DNA from: JBHIEE01 sp046760445
GTDB lineage: Bacteria; Acidobacteriota; Aminicenantia; JdFR-78
Assembly: GCA_046760445.1 (NCBI GenBank)
Contig: JBHIEE010000142.1
Location: 1-6,341, forward strand
Reading direction: 5' to 3'
Length of the DNA stretch: 6,341 nucleotides
Shown: positions 4,567 through 6,341 of the stretch, in pieces
Position numbering within the stretch: the stretch's first letter is position 1
Layout: the number at the start of each line of letters is the position of its first letter
The notes under the pieces: generated by a model
Databases searched by the model: none
Told to the model about the DNA's origin: nothing
The model's input: the letters and a program-made list of their open reading frames with translations, nothing else
Made by a program: the position numbers and the translations under genes

Positions 4567-4932
4567 CTATTTTAAGACTTTTTTTATCTCTTCTACTGCT
4601 TCAGTTGGAGTATAATGGGCTTTTATTAAGTATTTGTCTGCTCCCAACTTCAAACCTTTTTCAATTTCCTCTTTTTGGTAAAGATTAGAAAGGATAACAA
4701 CCTTTAAATTTTTTAATTTTTCTTCTTTCTTAATTTCTTTTAAAATTTCCCAACCATCAATGTGGGGCAAGACAATATCTAAAATTAATAAATCTGGTAT
4801 ATTTTCTTTCATTTTCCTCAAACCCTCTTGGCCATTAGTAGCAACATCAACTGAAAAACCAACCTCTTTGAGTTTAGTGGTATAAATATCGATAAGAAAG
4901 AAATCATCTTCAATTAATAAAATTTTTTTCAT
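4567..4932 (-). CDS. Single-domain response regulator (CheY-like receiver)
   Basis: This 121-residue protein is only a receiver domain, with no DNA-binding or enzymatic output domain. The acidic pocket E8-D9-D10 and the phospho-acceptor D52 (in LLILDIVLP) are present, with the conserved Ser/Thr position at S82 and Lys at K104 (Y-L-I-K). All residues needed for phosphorylation by a histidine kinase are therefore intact. It starts at ATG 4932, one base after the pilB stop codon, and is followed 8 nt later by pilT, so the three are almost certainly co-transcribed and translationally coupled. This position suggests control of pilus extension and retraction by protein-protein contact, like PilG/PilH-type CheY proteins in other twitching systems. 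That is inference from context, and no partner kinase is in the window. Confidence 0.93.
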   Translation of the reverse strand: MKKILLIEDDFFLIDIYTTKLKEVGFSVDVATNGQEGLRKMKENIPDLLILDIVLPHIDGWEILKEIKKEEKLKNLKVVILSNLYQKEEIEKGLKLGADKYLIKAHYTPTEAVEEIKKVLK

Positions 4933-4933
4933 A

Positions 4934-6341
4934 TTACTTTTCTTCGGCTATCCTCAAAACCTCTTCTATGGTTGTAACCCCATTCAATACTTTCAGAACA
5001 CCATCTTGTTTCATGGTAACCATTCCTTGCCTTTTTGCCTCTTCTTCAATTCTTACTTCAGAGGGTTCTTTTAAGATTATATCAGAAAGCTGAGGCGTCA
5101 TCTCTAAAACTTCAAAGAGGGCAATTCGGCCAGAAAAACCTACCTCATGACACTCTTTGCAACCTTCAGCTTTCCAGATATAGAACGGCTTTTTAGGTTT
5201 AGTTTTATTTTTAACTTTTTCGGGAAGATTTTCGATTTCTTCTAAAATTAAACTCCTTATTTCTTTTTTTGGTTTAATCTTTTTTTTGCAATGATCACAT
5301 AACCTTCTAACTAACCTCTGGGCTATGGCTACCGTCAGGGTTGGGGGGATCAAAAATGACTGAACTCCCAAATCAATTAATCTCGGAATTACTCCCAGGG
5401 AATTTGAAGTATGTAGTGTCGACAAAACAATGTGGCCAGTTAAGGCAGCATGAATAGATAGGGCGGCAGTTTCGGTATCTCTGATTTCCCCAACCATAAT
5501 GACATCTGGGTCTTGTCTAAGAATGTGTCTTAAACCCCGGGCGAAATTATAGCCAATTTCTGGTCTAACCTGAGATTGATTAACTCCGGCAATAGAGTAT
5601 TCTATCGGATCCTCTAAGGTAACGATATTTATTCCTTCTTTGTTTAAAACCTGCAAAATTGCATATAGAGTAGTGGTCTTTCCACAACCAGTGGGGCCGG
5701 TAGCCAAAATCATTCCGTAGGGGTTTTGAATTGCTTTTTTAACCACTTCAAAGTTCCGACCTAATAGTCCCAATTCTTCAAATTTCCTTAACCCAACTGT
5801 CGGATCCAGAACCCTAATTGCCACTTTCTCTCCAAAAGTTGTTGGGAAGGTTGAAACCCTAAAATCAATTTCTCTGTCCTCTATTTCAGCTGAAAATCTA
5901 CCATCCTGGGGAATTCTTGTCTCATCAATCTTTAAAGTGGATAAGATTTTAATTCTCGAAACTATAGCTGGATGAACCCTAATTGGCAAAAGAATTGAGG
6001 AGTGTAAAGTCCCCAGTAATCTAAACCGAATCCTTAATTTATCTCTTAGGGGTTCAATATGGATATCTGAAGCTTCTCCCCCAACAGCATATCTCAAAAT
6101 TACGGCTACTACTTTTGTAATGGGAGCTTCTTCAACTAATCTCTCTATTTCTGCTATCGCGGGGACTTTTTCTATTTTCAATTCTGCTTCTAATTCTTCT
6201 AAAGCTTTCCCTACTTCTTTTTTTAGAGTTTTATATTGATTTAAAAAAGCCTTGAAAGTAGTTGGAGTAATCAAAAAAACTTGATAAGTGAATTTTCCCT
6301 GTCTTGATAAAAATTTTAGTGCCTCTTGAGCCTCTAAATCT
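4934..6341 (-). CDS. pilB: Type IV pilus extension ATPase PilB (partial, 5' end beyond window)
   Basis: PilB is the hexameric ATPase that powers pilus assembly from the cytoplasmic face of PilC. A TTG at 6274 can be taken as a start, but the frame stays open upstream to the window edge. It reads DLEAQEALKFLSRQGKFTY, which resembles protein sequence running into the same domain, so the gene is probably longer and the first residues are missing. Numbering from the TTG, a charged helical linker (about 8-50) leads to SDIHIEP (69-75). Walker A is GPTGCGKT (193-200), the Asp box TLEDPIEY (219-226), Walker B about DPDVIMVGEIRD (255-266), and the His box TGHIVLSTLHTSN (279-291). Two CxxC pairs (326/329 and 372/375) form the zinc-binding site typical of PilB/GspE. 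It is the first pilus gene in the window and lies 1 nt from the response-regulator start. Confidence 0.96.
   Translation of the reverse strand, partial: DLEAQEALKFLSRQGKFTYQVFLITPTTFKAFLNQYKTLKKEVGKALEELEAELKIEKVPAIAEIERLVEEAPITKVVAVILRYAVGGEASDIHIEPLRDKLRIRFRLLGTLHSSILLPIRVHPAIVSRIKILSTLKIDETRIPQDGRFSAEIEDREIDFRVSTFPTTFGEKVAIRVLDPTVGLRKFEELGLLGRNFEVVKKAIQNPYGMILATGPTGCGKTTTLYAILQVLNKEGINIVTLEDPIEYSIAGVNQSQVRPEIGYNFARGLRHILRQDPDVIMVGEIRDTETAALSIHAALTGHIVLSTLHTSNSLGVIPRLIDLGVQSFLIPPTLTVAIAQRLVRRLCDHCKKKIKPKKEIRSLILEEIENLPEKVKNKTKPKKPFYIWKAEGCKECHEVGFSGRIALFEVLEMTPQLSDIILKEPSEVRIEEEAKRQGMVTMKQDGVLKVLNGVTTIEEVLRIAEEK

Overview
The window holds a type IV pilus (T4P) gene cluster, and every real gene is on the minus strand, so it is read from the right edge to the left. 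The DNA is AT-rich and uses the standard code, with TAA and TAG stops. Several genes lack a clear Shine-Dalgarno sequence. The pilins carry the S-L-G-x-x-R-x-K-A-R-D-A signature after the hydrophobic helix, and the cluster order is pilB, response regulator, pilT, pilC, pilins. From family knowledge this points to the Patescibacteria / Candidate Phyla Radiation (Parcubacteria-like). The placement is an inference and no marker gene is present to confirm it.

Layout in transcription order. (1) 6341-4934: pilB, the extension ATPase, whose reading frame runs off the right edge. (2) 4932-4567: a single-domain CheY-like response regulator, 1 nt after pilB. (3) 4558-3491: pilT, the retraction ATPase. 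(4) 3490-2798: a 690-bp insertion-like segment lying between the pilT stop codon and the pilC start codon. (5) 2797-1595: pilC, the inner-membrane platform protein, with a GTG start. (6) 1454-936 and 668-189: two related six-cysteine prepilins, each preceded by its own promoter-like sequence. (7) A strong Rho-independent terminator at 66-31 closes the cluster.

The genes form a coherent machine. PilB and PilT power extension and retraction through PilC, the two pilins are candidate fibre subunits, and the receiver protein may connect pilus activity to a signal. Prepilin peptidase, alignment proteins (PilM/N/O) and a histidine kinase are not in the window.

The least ordinary part is the 690-bp segment between pilT and pilC. 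It contains arrays of the heptamer TACGAAT, three direct and one inverted block in all counting ends, which form a 41-bp perfect direct repeat and a 17-bp terminal inverted repeat. Inside are a GxxExxY-family gene (PD-(D/E)XK-like nuclease fold) broken by an apparent 1-nt deletion, and a 166-bp G+C-rich non-coding island with many long-range complementary segments that cross one another as in pseudoknots. It looks like a small mobile element, or two nested ones, parked in an operon junction.
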